A DNA stretch of 63,255 nt from Ralstonia sp. ASV6 (GTDB lineage Bacteria; Pseudomonadota; Gammaproteobacteria; Burkholderiales; Burkholderiaceae): NCBI RefSeq assembly GCF_016429285.1, contig NZ_JAELUI010000007.1, forward strand, positions 1 to 63,255, given 5' to 3'. Positions 17,183 through 25,732 of the stretch are shown piece after piece. The notes under the pieces were generated by a model. That model was not told the origin of the DNA and ran no database searches. It was given only the letters and a program-made list of their open reading frames with translations. A program made the translations under genes and the position numbers. Position 1 is the first letter of the stretch, and each line of letters starts with the position of its first letter.

Positions 17183-17310
17183 CGGTCATCCTTTGCGACG
17201 GGGCCTTAGTTCTGGGTCCTAAGCGCCGCACTTCTCTGTCTGAAGAATATGGATATGCTATTGCAATGCACATGCCAGGGCGTTGAATTTTCCTAGGTGT
17301 ATACGCTGTA

Positions 17311-17349
17311 AACGGAATATTTCTCTGATTTATTCCATTTAACGGAATA
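17311..17349. promoter_or_regulatory. Candidate IclR operator between divergent IclR gene and transporter operon
   Basis: AACGGAATA occurs twice (17311-17319 and 17341-17349), exactly 30 bp or about three helix turns apart. Between them TATTCC (17331-17336) forms an inverted pair with the first GGAATA. IclR-type regulators commonly bind such palindromes in divergent regions. Confidence 0.6.
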
Positions 17350-17384
17350 CAATCGATCCACCAAATTCGCTCCATTCCAGCTTC

Positions 17385-18227
17385 ATGGCTTCTGATTTCG
17401 AAGACGACGCGCATCAGCGCAGCGCCATGCACCGCACCTTCCAGATCCTGCGCACCATGGCGGAGCAGCAGCACCAAGGTGTGCGTGTCACCTACCTGGC
17501 CAAGACGCTGGGCATGACCCCTGCCACGACGCACCGTCTGCTGCAGGGCCTGACGCAGGAAGGCATGGTCGAGCAGGATCAACAGAACAAGCTGTACCGG
17601 CTGAGCCTGGATCTGTTCTGCCTGGCGGCCCAGGCAGGCACGGTGAACGATCTGCGCACAGTGGCCAGGCCGGCCCTGCTGCGCCTGAATGCCAGCCTGG
17701 GCGACACGGTGCTGCTGCTGGTGCGTTCGGGTTTCGACGCGGTGTGCCTTGACCGCGTAGAAGGCCAGTACCCGATCCGCACCTTCACGGGCGATGTGGG
17801 CGGCCGCGTGGAACTGGGCGTGGGCCAGGGCGCGATGGTGATCCTCGCGCACCTGCCGGAAGCCGAGCAGGAAGAGGTGCTGCGCTACAACCTGCCGCGC
17901 ATCCGGCACTACAGCGTGTACGACGAGGTCTACCTGCGCTCTGAAGTCAGAAAGGCCCGCGAACGCGGCTACAGCGCCAAGACCGACGGGTTGCTCGAGG
18001 GCATGGCCGGTATTGCGGTGCCAGTGTTCGATCGCAACGGCAACGTGGTTGCCGCGCTGTCGGTCGGCACGCTGGTCAACCGCCTGAGCGCCGAACGTCT
18101 GCCTATCGTGGTTGACATGCTGCTGCGCGAAGCCAACCGGCTGACCACGCAGATCAACCCGTTTGATCCGACGCTGCGTCGGCCCATGCATTCCATGGCG
18201 GTGAGCGACGCGTATCGTGCGATCTGA
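17385..18227 (+). CDS. IclR-family transcriptional regulator
   Basis: A 280-residue regulator. The N-terminal winged HTH is HRTFQILRTMAEQQHQGVRVTYLAKTLGMTPATTHRLLQGLTQEGMV. The C-terminal IclR effector domain includes GLLEGMAGIAVPVFDRNGNVVAALSVGTL. It is divergent from the PotA-like gene and convergent with the D-2-hydroxyglutarate-type dehydrogenase gene, so it sits between the two halves of the proposed catabolic pathway and is the best candidate regulator of the transporter/dehydrogenase operon. Confidence 0.93.
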   Translation: MASDFEDDAHQRSAMHRTFQILRTMAEQQHQGVRVTYLAKTLGMTPATTHRLLQGLTQEGMVEQDQQNKLYRLSLDLFCLAAQAGTVNDLRTVARPALLRLNASLGDTVLLLVRSGFDAVCLDRVEGQYPIRTFTGDVGGRVELGVGQGAMVILAHLPEAEQEEVLRYNLPRIRHYSVYDEVYLRSEVRKARERGYSAKTDGLLEGMAGIAVPVFDRNGNVVAALSVGTLVNRLSAERLPIVVDMLLREANRLTTQINPFDPTLRRPMHSMAVSDAYRAI

Positions 18228-18245
18228 GGGGCAATCTGATTCGGC

Positions 18246-19676
18246 TCACTGAGTGGGTTCTGCGGCAAGCACCCGGCCCGGATTCAGCAAGCACTGCGGG
18301 TCCAGCGCCTGCTTGATGGTGCGCATCAGTTGCAGGGCCACAGGCGTCTTGTAGTGCGGAAGCTTGTCGCGCTTGAGCGCACCAATGCCGTGCTCTGCCG
18401 AGATCGAGCCGCCAAACCGGTGAACGGCCTGATAGACCGCATCGCTGATCGCCGCCTCATGCGCCGTGATGAACGCGGCCGCATCTGCACCAGCCGGCGC
18501 CTGCATGTTGTAGTGCAGGTTCCCATCGCCCAGGTGCCCGAAGTTGATCAGCCGCACGCCCGGCGCCAGTGTCTGGAGCTGCGCATCGGTCTGCGCCACG
18601 AACTCGGGAATGCGTGAGATCGGCACAGACACATCGTGCTTGATGTTGAGGCCCTCGGCCGCCTGCGCCAGCGTGATGCTCTCGCGGATGTGCCACAGAT
18701 CATGCGCCTGGCGGATGTTCTCGGCGATGATGGCGTCGGTCACGATGTCGTCTTCCATCGCTGTTTGCAGCAGGTGTTCAAACCGCGCTCTGGCGTGTGC
18801 TTCGGATTCGCTGTCGGACGCTTCCAGCAAGACGCACCACATCGTCTCGCGCCACATCGGCACGCGTAGATGGGGGTAGTGCGCGTCAACGAGCTTGAGC
18901 GCTCCCTGGTTCATCACTTCAAAGCCCGTGAGTGCGGAAGACAGATGCCGGTGCGACAAGGCCAGCAACGCCGTGGCCGCCTCCAGCGAGGGCACGGCTG
19001 CCCACGCTGTCAGCTGCGCTGCGGGTTGCGGATACAGCCGCAGCGTGGCCGCCGTGATGATGCCCAGCGTGCCTTCGCTGCCGATGAACAGGTTGCGCAG
19101 GTCATAGCCGGTGTTGTCCTTGCGCAGGCCCTGCAGGCCTTCCCAGACTTGCCCGTCAGCCAGCACCACTTCCAGCCCCAGGCATAGCTCGCGCGCGTTG
19201 CCGTAGCGCGCCACCTGTGTGCCGCCCGCGTTGGTCGCCAGGTTGCCGCCGATAGTGCAACTGCCCTCTGCACCCAGGCTCAGCGGAAACAGCAACCCCG
19301 CCTCGTGCACCGCCTCCTGCAGAGACTGGAGCACGCAGCCCGCTTCCACCGTGACCGTCATGTTGGCGAGGTCGATGGCGCGTACGGCCTGCATGCGGCG
19401 CAGGCTCAGGATGATCTGCTCGCCGTCGGCATTGGGCACCGAGCCTTCGACGAGGCCGGTGTTGCCACCCTGCGGCACGATCGAGACGCCGGCCTGGGCG
19501 CATGCACGCATCACCTTGGCCACTTCTGCGGTACAGGCGGGTCGTACTACGCAGTACGCCTTGCCACGCACACGCTGGCGCCAATCGGTTTCGAATTCGA
19601 TGCACGCATCGCCGGTCAGAACATGGGCGGCCCCCACGATGTCGCGCAAGGCAGGGATCAGGTTGTCGGGTGTCAT
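18246..19676 (-). CDS. FAD-binding oxidoreductase, D-2-hydroxyglutarate dehydrogenase / GlcD-like
   Basis: A 476-residue VAO-type flavoprotein. The FAD-binding segment VPQGGNTGLVEGSVP and GCTIGGN-like 'GSCTIGGNLATNAGGTQVARYGNARE' are conserved, as are DNTGYDLRNLFIGSEGTLGIIT and the C-terminal HLGDGNLHYN and EHGIGALKR motifs. The family oxidises D-2-hydroxy acids (glycolate, D-lactate, D-2-hydroxyglutarate). Placement as the third gene after HglS, which makes D-2-hydroxyglutarate, and an aminotransferase strongly favours the D-2-hydroxyglutarate role, giving 2-oxoglutarate. It lies 36 bp after the aminotransferase gene. Confidence 0.85.
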   Translation of the reverse strand: MTPDNLIPALRDIVGAAHVLTGDACIEFETDWRQRVRGKAYCVVRPACTAEVAKVMRACAQAGVSIVPQGGNTGLVEGSVPNADGEQIILSLRRMQAVRAIDLANMTVTVEAGCVLQSLQEAVHEAGLLFPLSLGAEGSCTIGGNLATNAGGTQVARYGNARELCLGLEVVLADGQVWEGLQGLRKDNTGYDLRNLFIGSEGTLGIITAATLRLYPQPAAQLTAWAAVPSLEAATALLALSHRHLSSALTGFEVMNQGALKLVDAHYPHLRVPMWRETMWCVLLEASDSESEAHARARFEHLLQTAMEDDIVTDAIIAENIRQAHDLWHIRESITLAQAAEGLNIKHDVSVPISRIPEFVAQTDAQLQTLAPGVRLINFGHLGDGNLHYNMQAPAGADAAAFITAHEAAISDAVYQAVHRFGGSISAEHGIGALKRDKLPHYKTPVALQLMRTIKQALDPQCLLNPGRVLAAEPTQ

Positions 19677-19712
19677 GGCAACGGCGATGAGGGTTGTCAG
19701 TCGAGGGGGCTG

Positions 19713-20954
19713 TCAGCGCAGGAGTTCAGTCACGGCCGCAGCGAGCCGCTGCACGGCTTGCTCGATCTGCGGCACCTCGGGCGCGGCGAAGGACAGGCGC
19801 ATGGTGTGGTGCGGTGCGCTGTCGGGGTAGAACGCCTTGCCGGGTACATACAGCACTTGCTGGGTGACAGCGGCATCAAACAGCGCCTGTGGGGCGATCG
19901 ACTGTGCAAACGTGGCCCAGACGAACATGCCGCCCGCTGGCGGCGCGCAATGCACGCAGCCGTTCAAGCTGGAAGCGATGCCTTGCACCAGGGCCTGCAT
20001 GCGCCGCTGATATTCGATGCGGGCACGCTGTACCGTGGCCGGGTAGCGTCCGCTTTCCAGGTAGCGGGCGGCCACCATCTGCGCCAGTGGCGATGTACAT
20101 AGGTCCACCGTCTGCTTGGCGACGGCGCAACGGCGCAGCAGGCTGCTGTCGGCCAGCATCCAGCCTACCCGTAGTGCCGGGGCAACGGTTTTGGACAGGC
20201 TGGAGAGATACACCACCGGGTTCACGCCGCCATCTTCCAATCGGTCGCCTATGGTGCGCAGCGTGGGCGGCATCGGTGGCGTGCTGCCATCCGGCGCGTC
20301 AGCGGTGTCGAATTGCAGCTCGCCGTACGGATCGTCTTCTACCACCCAGAAGCCATGGGTGCAGGCCAGTTGCACCAGGGCCTCACGGCGCTCGGCGGCT
20401 AGCAGCGTGCCCCGAGGGTTGGAGAAGTTCGGTACGGTGTAGAGCAGCTTCGGACGCTGCTCCGCGGGCAGCTGGCGTAGCAACGCGGCCAGTGCGTCGA
20501 CTTGCAGGCCGTGCTCGTCCATCGGCACGGGCACGATGTGCGCTTGCGCCAGGCGCAAGGCTTGCAGCGTGGCTGGATAGGCAGGCACCTCCACCAGAAC
20601 CGTATCCCCTGGTTCGATCAGCACGCGTACCAGCAGGTCGAATGCTTGCTGTGAGCCTGTGGTCACCATCATCTGTTCAGCGTCGGACTGAATGCCGCGT
20701 TCGCGCATCAGGGCAGCCAGCGCGGTGCGGAGGATAGGCAACCCTTCCGTTGCGCCGTACTGCAGCGTTTGCGCATCGCCCGTCATGGCCCGGGCGGCGG
20801 CGTGTGCCAGCCCTTCGGCATCGAACAGGCTGGGCGACGGATAGCCGCCGGCCAGCGAGATCATCCCCGGCTGACTGAGGTAGGGGAACAGCTCGCGGAT
20901 GGGCGAGCCCGCAGGTTGCGCAAACGGGGCGGCAAAGGCCGGCATGTCGATCAT
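19713..20954 (-). CDS. PLP-dependent aminotransferase (2-aminoadipate aminotransferase-like)
   Basis: A 413-residue fold-type I aminotransferase of the LysN/2-aminoadipate and MocR-like subgroup. Visible features are LQYGATEGLPILRTALA, TTGSQQAFDLL, VPNFSNPRGT, the PLP-contacting DDPYGEL, and the Schiff-base Lys in LSSLSKTVAPALRVGWM. It should convert 2-aminoadipate to 2-oxoadipate in this setting. The ATG overlaps the HglS stop (ATGA), indicating translational coupling. The specific substrate is inferred from context; other branched or aromatic substrates are possible for the family. Confidence 0.85.
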   Translation of the reverse strand: MIDMPAFAAPFAQPAGSPIRELFPYLSQPGMISLAGGYPSPSLFDAEGLAHAAARAMTGDAQTLQYGATEGLPILRTALAALMRERGIQSDAEQMMVTTGSQQAFDLLVRVLIEPGDTVLVEVPAYPATLQALRLAQAHIVPVPMDEHGLQVDALAALLRQLPAEQRPKLLYTVPNFSNPRGTLLAAERREALVQLACTHGFWVVEDDPYGELQFDTADAPDGSTPPMPPTLRTIGDRLEDGGVNPVVYLSSLSKTVAPALRVGWMLADSSLLRRCAVAKQTVDLCTSPLAQMVAARYLESGRYPATVQRARIEYQRRMQALVQGIASSLNGCVHCAPPAGGMFVWATFAQSIAPQALFDAAVTQQVLYVPGKAFYPDSAPHHTMRLSFAAPEVPQIEQAVQRLAAAVTELLR

Positions 20955-22354
20955 GCTGCGGCATCCACGACGGGCATGCCGCGCAGCGCGGCGCGCAACT
21001 GGTCGACCGAGCGTTGCTGTGCCGCTTCGTATAACGCGATTTCGTCATGCACGTGTGCACCCAGCGCGGCTTCAAACGCCTGCTGTGCGGCATGGGCCTG
21101 ATACTGCTTCTGCTCTTCGCCGCCCAGGTTGGACTGGAAGATGCCCGCCGCGCTCACCGGCAGGAAGTCTTCATACGTGATGGGATCGGCTTGCGCCCAG
21201 CCTTTGGCCAGCAGCACATCCAACGACGCTTCGGCGTCGATCTGCGCTGCCTTGCCCGATGCCGTCAGGCTGTAGCGGTAGTAGGCCAGGCCTTGGGCGC
21301 GCAGTGCCTCATGGGTGTCCGGAAAGGCGCGGAACGCCAGTGCCAGTCGACTCTCGTAATCCGGCGCGGCGCTGCCGGCATTGCCCATGTCACGCACCTC
21401 GGCCAGCAGCTGGTCGTACAGCGCACGACCCTTGCGCGTCAGGGCGACGCCGCGCTGCTCGATCTCGCCAAAGCGCGCCGTATGCGCACCGGTATCATCA
21501 GTAAAGCGCACGGTTTCCTGCAACGCCTTGAAGCTGGTCTGGCGCAGCAGGATGGGGCAATCGCGTCGCGGCGGACCCTCCACCACATCCTTGGCGTCCA
21601 TGCCACGCGCCGGCATGGCGGCCTGCGCGGCGTCGATGTCGAGCGTACGTGGCGTCAGGTGGTTGATGTGCGGCCCCCGGAAGCAAACCACGTCGGCCAC
21701 CAGGCGGTGAGCCGCCTGCAGGGCGCGGTAGGTTTCGGCGTCGACGGTTGCGGTGCTGTGCCAGCGGAAGGTCTCCAGCGCCTCGCGCACGAAGGCATCG
21801 GCATCTGCGTCGCAGAGGCCTCCATCGGTCTCGCACTGCGCGATCAATTCCAGCACGCGCGGCGTGAAGATCTGGCGGCGTGCCAGGATGGCTGCCGCCT
21901 TCTCGCGCAAGGCCGGATCGGCAATCAGCTCAAGCCGCAGCAACGACGTGAACACGCGGAACGGATTGGCCGCCAGTGCAGCATCGGCCACCGGGCGAAA
22001 CGCCGTGGAGTGCACAGGAACACCCGCCACCGACAAGTCGTAGTAGCCCACTGGCTCCATGCCCATGACGGCAAACAGCCGTCGCAGCGTCGCCAGCTCG
22101 GCCGCTGTGCCAACGCGGATGGCGCCGTGGCGCTCCACATCCAGTCGCTCCAGCTCACCCGCATGCGTCATCTGCGCGCGCAACGTGGGTTGGGCGTCCA
22201 GCGTGCGCGTGTTGATGTCGGCTACCAAGTCGATCAGGGCGCCGTATTGCGGCACTTCCTGACGGTACATGCTGGACATGGCGCGCGAAAAGCGCGTGCG
22301 GATGTCGTCTGCGCAGACGAAGGAGTCGACCGTGGGTTGATGCGATTTGCTCAT
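20951..22354 (-). CDS. hglS: 2-oxoadipate dioxygenase/decarboxylase (HglS, DUF1338/YdcJ family)
   Basis: A 467-residue DUF1338 protein. The characterised member in Pseudomonas putida is an Fe(II) enzyme that turns 2-oxoadipate into D-2-hydroxyglutarate. By alignment from memory, HGAIR (His76, Arg80), His232 in the INHLTPR motif and a Glu near 299 (FGEIEQRG) fit the reported metal and substrate residues. The conserved VPVHSTAFRP is also present. It is first in a three-gene operon with an aminotransferase and a D-2-hydroxyglutarate-type dehydrogenase, the enzymes acting before and after it. It is divergent from a LysR gene across a 145-bp region with a palindrome. Confidence 0.87.
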   Translation of the reverse strand: MSKSHQPTVDSFVCADDIRTRFSRAMSSMYRQEVPQYGALIDLVADINTRTLDAQPTLRAQMTHAGELERLDVERHGAIRVGTAAELATLRRLFAVMGMEPVGYYDLSVAGVPVHSTAFRPVADAALAANPFRVFTSLLRLELIADPALREKAAAILARRQIFTPRVLELIAQCETDGGLCDADADAFVREALETFRWHSTATVDAETYRALQAAHRLVADVVCFRGPHINHLTPRTLDIDAAQAAMPARGMDAKDVVEGPPRRDCPILLRQTSFKALQETVRFTDDTGAHTARFGEIEQRGVALTRKGRALYDQLLAEVRDMGNAGSAAPDYESRLALAFRAFPDTHEALRAQGLAYYRYSLTASGKAAQIDAEASLDVLLAKGWAQADPITYEDFLPVSAAGIFQSNLGGEEQKQYQAHAAQQAFEAALGAHVHDEIALYEAAQQRSVDQLRAALRGMPVVDAAA

Positions 22355-22433
22355 GAATGGGCAGGGTTGGCGTGGACTGGAACGATGCTAAGGCGGACGC
22401 CAGGACCCGGTCAAACGATAATCCGGACGGAGT

Positions 22434-22452
22434 TCATTCCAGAATAGAATGA
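22434..22452. promoter_or_regulatory. Palindrome in the hglS / LysR divergent promoter region
   Basis: TCATTC (22434-22439) and GAATGA (22447-22452) are a perfect inverted repeat with a 7-base spacer, 48 bp before the LysR start. It fits a LysR-type binding site (T-N11-A style dyad). Confidence 0.55.
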
Positions 22453-22499
22453 TCTGCCAGATGCCAGCTTGACCACCCAACCCAATCGCCAGGCCTTGC

Positions 22500-23420
22500 A
22501 TGTTCCCGCCACGCCGCTTTCTGCCGCCCATGTCCCTGCTTTGCGCATTTGAGGCGGCTGCGCGCCATCAGAGCTTCACGGCTGCTGCCGCTGAACTGCA
22601 TCTGACGCAAAGCGCGGTCAGTCGGCAGATTCGTGCGCTGGAAGATCGCCTGGGGGCCGAGCTGTTCGTGCGTGAGCGCCAGACCGTGCGTCTGAGCCCG
22701 GCAGGCCAGGCGTATGCGGAGGAAATTCGCGGTGCGTTGATGCGCATTTCCAGCGCCACGGTTGGCTTTCGTGCGAATCCGCAAGGGGGCAGCCTGAACC
22801 TGGCCATCCTCCCCACCTTCGGTACCCGTTGGCTGGCACCGCGCCTGCCGCAGTTTTTCGATCAGCATCCCGGCATCACGATCAACCTGACGACGCGGCT
22901 ATCGCAGTTCGACTTCCAATTGGAGACAGTGGATGCGGCCATTCATTTCGGCCCGCAGCACTGGCCGGGGGCCGAACTCGCCTTGTTGATGAGCGAGACC
23001 GTCGTGCCCGCATGCAGCCCGGCGTTTTTGGCCCGGTACGCCTTTGCGCAGCCGCGCGATCTGCTGGGTGCGCCGTTATTGCACCTGGCCTCGCGCCCCG
23101 ATGCCTGGTCGCGCTGGCTGGCCACCCATCAGGTAGACGGGGGCGATACGCAAGGCATGGTGTTTGACCAGTTTGCGACCGCCGCCCAGGCCGCTGTTGC
23201 CGGCCTGGGGGTGGCATTGCTGCCGCGCTTTCTGATCTCCCACGAGTTGCGGCAGGGCGATCTTGTTCTGGCCTTGCCCCATGTGCCGGAGATGGAAAGT
23301 GCCGAGCGCTACTATCTGGCCTGGCCTACTGGCCGGACCGACTATCCGCCTCTGCAGGCGTTGCGAACATGGCTCGTGCAAGCGGCGCAGGACTTCACGC
23401 AGGCACAGGCTGCCGCGTGA
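22500..23420 (+). CDS. LysR-family regulator (GcvA-like), divergent from hglS
   Basis: A 306-residue LTTR with the GcvA-like N-terminus (RFLPPMSLLCAFEAAARHQSFTAAAAELHLTQSAVSRQIRALEDRLG) and a periplasmic-binding-like effector domain. It is transcribed away from the hglS operon, the usual arrangement for an LTTR that controls its neighbour. The effector is probably a pathway intermediate such as 2-aminoadipate or 2-oxoadipate, but this is inference. Confidence 0.92.
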   Translation: MFPPRRFLPPMSLLCAFEAAARHQSFTAAAAELHLTQSAVSRQIRALEDRLGAELFVRERQTVRLSPAGQAYAEEIRGALMRISSATVGFRANPQGGSLNLAILPTFGTRWLAPRLPQFFDQHPGITINLTTRLSQFDFQLETVDAAIHFGPQHWPGAELALLMSETVVPACSPAFLARYAFAQPRDLLGAPLLHLASRPDAWSRWLATHQVDGGDTQGMVFDQFATAAQAAVAGLGVALLPRFLISHELRQGDLVLALPHVPEMESAERYYLAWPTGRTDYPPLQALRTWLVQAAQDFTQAQAAA

Positions 23421-23550
23421 TATGCAACAGTGGCAAACACTGCATGACGTGTCGATGACTGTTCTGTAAAGTTCGCAGATCGCATCGGGCAAGGGCGTGG
23501 GTGTGCCGTTCCCGATCGCTGAAACACAAGGCTGACGTTACTTATCGCTC

Positions 23551-24087
23551 ATGTCCATCCAACACGCGCTGCTCACTTCCCTGCTCGAAAAGCCTTCGTC
23601 CGGCTACGAGCTTGCCCGCCGCTTTGACAAGTCGATGGGCTATTTCTGGAGTGCCACCCATCAGCAGATCTACCGCGAGCTTGGCCGCATGGCCGAGGCC
23701 GGTTGGGTCAGCATGGAAGAAGAGGAAGACGGTCGCAAGAAAACCTATACGGTCCTGCAACCGGGGCGCGAAGAGCTTGCGCGCTGGGTACTGGAGCCGA
23801 CGGTGTCGTCGGACAACCGTGAAGAGGTGCTGGTGAAGCTGCGGGCCGAGGCCGTGATCGGTCCGCTCGGCTTTATCGACGAGATGCAGCGCCTGATCGA
23901 GCAGCATCGCACGCGCCTGAACACCTTCCGCGAGATCGAGCAGCGTGACTTCATGCGCCCTGATCTCACGCGTGCGCAGCGGCTGCAGCACGCCGTGCTT
24001 CAACGCGGCATCGTTTACGAAGAAGGCTGGCTCGCGTGGGCAGACAATGTGCTGCCGTTGCTGGAGCCAGCCTCAGTAACCGCTTAA
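23551..24087 (+). CDS. PadR-family transcriptional regulator
   Basis: A 178-residue PadR protein with an N-terminal winged helix (LLTSLLEKPSSGYELARRFDKSMGYFWSATHQQIYRELGRMAEAGWV) and a C-terminal helical dimerisation domain (Vir_act_alpha_C type). ATG 23551 is favoured because the family starts close to this point. It is convergent with the nitronate monooxygenase gene. The upstream region has TATGCAAC (23421-23428) and a CAGTG/CACTG dyad; TATGCAAC recurs in the palindrome at 25685-25706, so this regulator may control both promoters. Confidence 0.9.
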   Translation: MSIQHALLTSLLEKPSSGYELARRFDKSMGYFWSATHQQIYRELGRMAEAGWVSMEEEEDGRKKTYTVLQPGREELARWVLEPTVSSDNREEVLVKLRAEAVIGPLGFIDEMQRLIEQHRTRLNTFREIEQRDFMRPDLTRAQRLQHAVLQRGIVYEEGWLAWADNVLPLLEPASVTA

Positions 24088-24102
24088 AGGCCAAGCGGCC
24101 TT
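24087..24102. terminator. Short hairpin between convergent padR and nitronate monooxygenase genes
   Basis: AAGGCC (24087-24092), AAGC loop, GGCCTT (24097-24102). It has no clear T-run on either side, so termination is uncertain. Confidence 0.35.
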
Positions 24103-24111
24103 CAAGCAGAA

Positions 24112-25116
24112 TTACGCCGTTGCCTTGTCGCCTGCCGGGGCGCGTAGCGCCTCGATGTTGTTCAGGCGACGGCGTGCCACTTCAAACTCCTCGGCAAAGC
24201 GCTTGACGAGTTCCGCCGCCGGCACCACGCGCTTGACCGCGCCCACGCCCTGGCCGGCACCCCAGATGTCTTTCCATGCCTTGGCCTTGGCGCCGCCACC
24301 GGAGCCGAAGTTCATCTTGCTCGGGTCCGATTCCGGCAGGGCTTCCGGGTCCAGGCCCGCGCTCTCGATGCTCTTGCGCAGGTAGTTGCCGTGCACGCCC
24401 GTGAACAGGTTCGTGTAGACGATGTCGCTGGCGGTGGATTCCACGATGGCCTGCTTGTAGCCTTCGATCGCGTTTGCCTCTTCGGTGGCGATGAACGCCG
24501 AGCCCACGTAGGCCAGGTCTGCACCGGCAGCCAGCGCTGCCAGGATGGCATTGCCGTTGGCGATGGCGCCCGACAGCAGCAGCGGGCCATCAAACCACTC
24601 ACGAATCTCGTGGATCAGCGCAAACGGCGAGGTCGTGCCTGCATGGCCACCCGCGCCGGCCGCCACGGCGATCAGGCCATCCGCGCCTTTCTCGATCGCC
24701 TTCTTCGCGAACTTGTTGTTGATGACGTCGTGCAGCACGATGCCGCCGTAGCTGTGCACTGCCTGGTTCACGTCTTCACGGGCACCCAGCGAGGTGATGA
24801 CGATGGGCACCTTGTACTTCACGCACAGCGCCAGGTCGTGCTCCAGGCGGTCGTTAGACTTGTGCACGATCTGGTTGACGGCGAACGGTGCCGACGGCTT
24901 GTCCGGATGTAGCGCGTCGTATTCGGCCAGCTCCGTGGTGATGCGCTGCAGCCAGGTTTCCAGCAGTTCGGCCGGGCGCGCATTGAGCGCCGGGAATGAG
25001 CCAACCACGCCTGCCTTGCACTGCGCGATCACGAGGTCGGGGTTGGAAATGATGAACAGCGGCGAGCCCACCACAGGTACGGACAGGCGGTTTTGCAGAA
25101 TCGGCGGCAGCGACAT
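24112..25116 (-). CDS. Nitronate monooxygenase family protein
   Basis: A 334-residue FMN-binding TIM-barrel protein. It carries NRLSVPVVGSPLFIISNPDLVIAQC at the N-terminus, AVAAGAGGHAG (the flavin/His loop), and AAGADLAYVGSAFIATEEA. It belongs to a different branch from the copy at 5530. GGAG precedes ATG 25116. It follows the SnoaL-like gene by 58 bp on the same strand, so the two probably form an operon driven from the palindromic promoter upstream of 25618. The substrate is unknown. Confidence 0.85.
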   Translation of the reverse strand: MSLPPILQNRLSVPVVGSPLFIISNPDLVIAQCKAGVVGSFPALNARPAELLETWLQRITTELAEYDALHPDKPSAPFAVNQIVHKSNDRLEHDLALCVKYKVPIVITSLGAREDVNQAVHSYGGIVLHDVINNKFAKKAIEKGADGLIAVAAGAGGHAGTTSPFALIHEIREWFDGPLLLSGAIANGNAILAALAAGADLAYVGSAFIATEEANAIEGYKQAIVESTASDIVYTNLFTGVHGNYLRKSIESAGLDPEALPESDPSKMNFGSGGGAKAKAWKDIWGAGQGVGAVKRVVPAAELVKRFAEEFEVARRRLNNIEALRAPAGDKATA

Positions 25117-25174
25117 GGCAGTCTCCGTTGGAATCGAATCGTTATGGAATCAGGAACAGCGGCGGGCGTTGGGC

Positions 25175-25618
25175 TCAGGCCTCGGCCTTGAGCGCGGCGA
25201 GCTTGTCGGCCAGCTTGGCTCCCATGGCGGCGCCCAGCGCCTGCAGGCCAGTGGCGGGGCGGACCATCACCTCGAACTCGACAATCTTGCCGCTCGCATT
25301 GAAGCGGATCATGTCGATGCCCTTGAGCGATTTGCCGCTCACGTTGGCGCTGAATTCCAGCACCACGCTCGCACCGTCATCCGTGGCGAAGCTGCGGTGG
25401 TATTGGAAGTCTTCAAAGACCGTGTTGACGGTACGCAGCACCAGCGTGGTGGCGGTGCGGCCCGGGTACGCCGTGTGCGCCACGGGCGAGCGGAAGACGA
25501 CGTCCTCGGCGAACAGGTCGTCGAGCGCGTCCATGTTGCCGCTCTCAAGCATGGCGTGCCAGGCGGCGAGCGTGGCTTGCGACTGGGCGGGCAGAGCGGT
25601 AGGAATCGGCTGGGTCAC
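25175..25618 (-). CDS. SnoaL/NTF2-like domain protein
   Basis: A 147-residue cone-shaped alpha+beta barrel protein (WHAMLESGNMDALDDLFAEDVVFRSP; then a long C-terminal sheet). The family includes small isomerases, cyclases and proteins without enzymatic activity. I chose GTG 25618 because AGGAG sits 6 bp before it; the next upstream ATG lacks a ribosome site. It is probably first in an operon with the nitronate monooxygenase gene. Confidence 0.75.
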   Translation of the reverse strand: MTQPIPTALPAQSQATLAAWHAMLESGNMDALDDLFAEDVVFRSPVAHTAYPGRTATTLVLRTVNTVFEDFQYHRSFATDDGASVVLEFSANVSGKSLKGIDMIRFNASGKIVEFEVMVRPATGLQALGAAMGAKLADKLAALKAEA

Positions 25619-25637
25619 AGTGTCTCCTGAGCAGAAG

Positions 25638-25706
25638 TGCAACAGATTGCATCAGCGTGGAGGCAACATAGCACAGCACCTTTTACTATGCAACAAGTTG
25701 CATAGT
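25638..25706. promoter_or_regulatory. Tandem palindromic operators upstream of the SnoaL/nitronate monooxygenase genes
   Basis: A perfect 22-bp palindrome at 25685-25706 (arms ACTATGCAAC and GTTGCATAGT, 2-bp centre). A second, degenerate copy is at 25638-25651 (TGCAA-CAGA-TTGCA). Together they flank the likely promoter of the gene starting at 25618. Confidence 0.7.
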
Positions 25707-25732
25707 GTGTTGATTCGAACGGAAGCGGTGCT

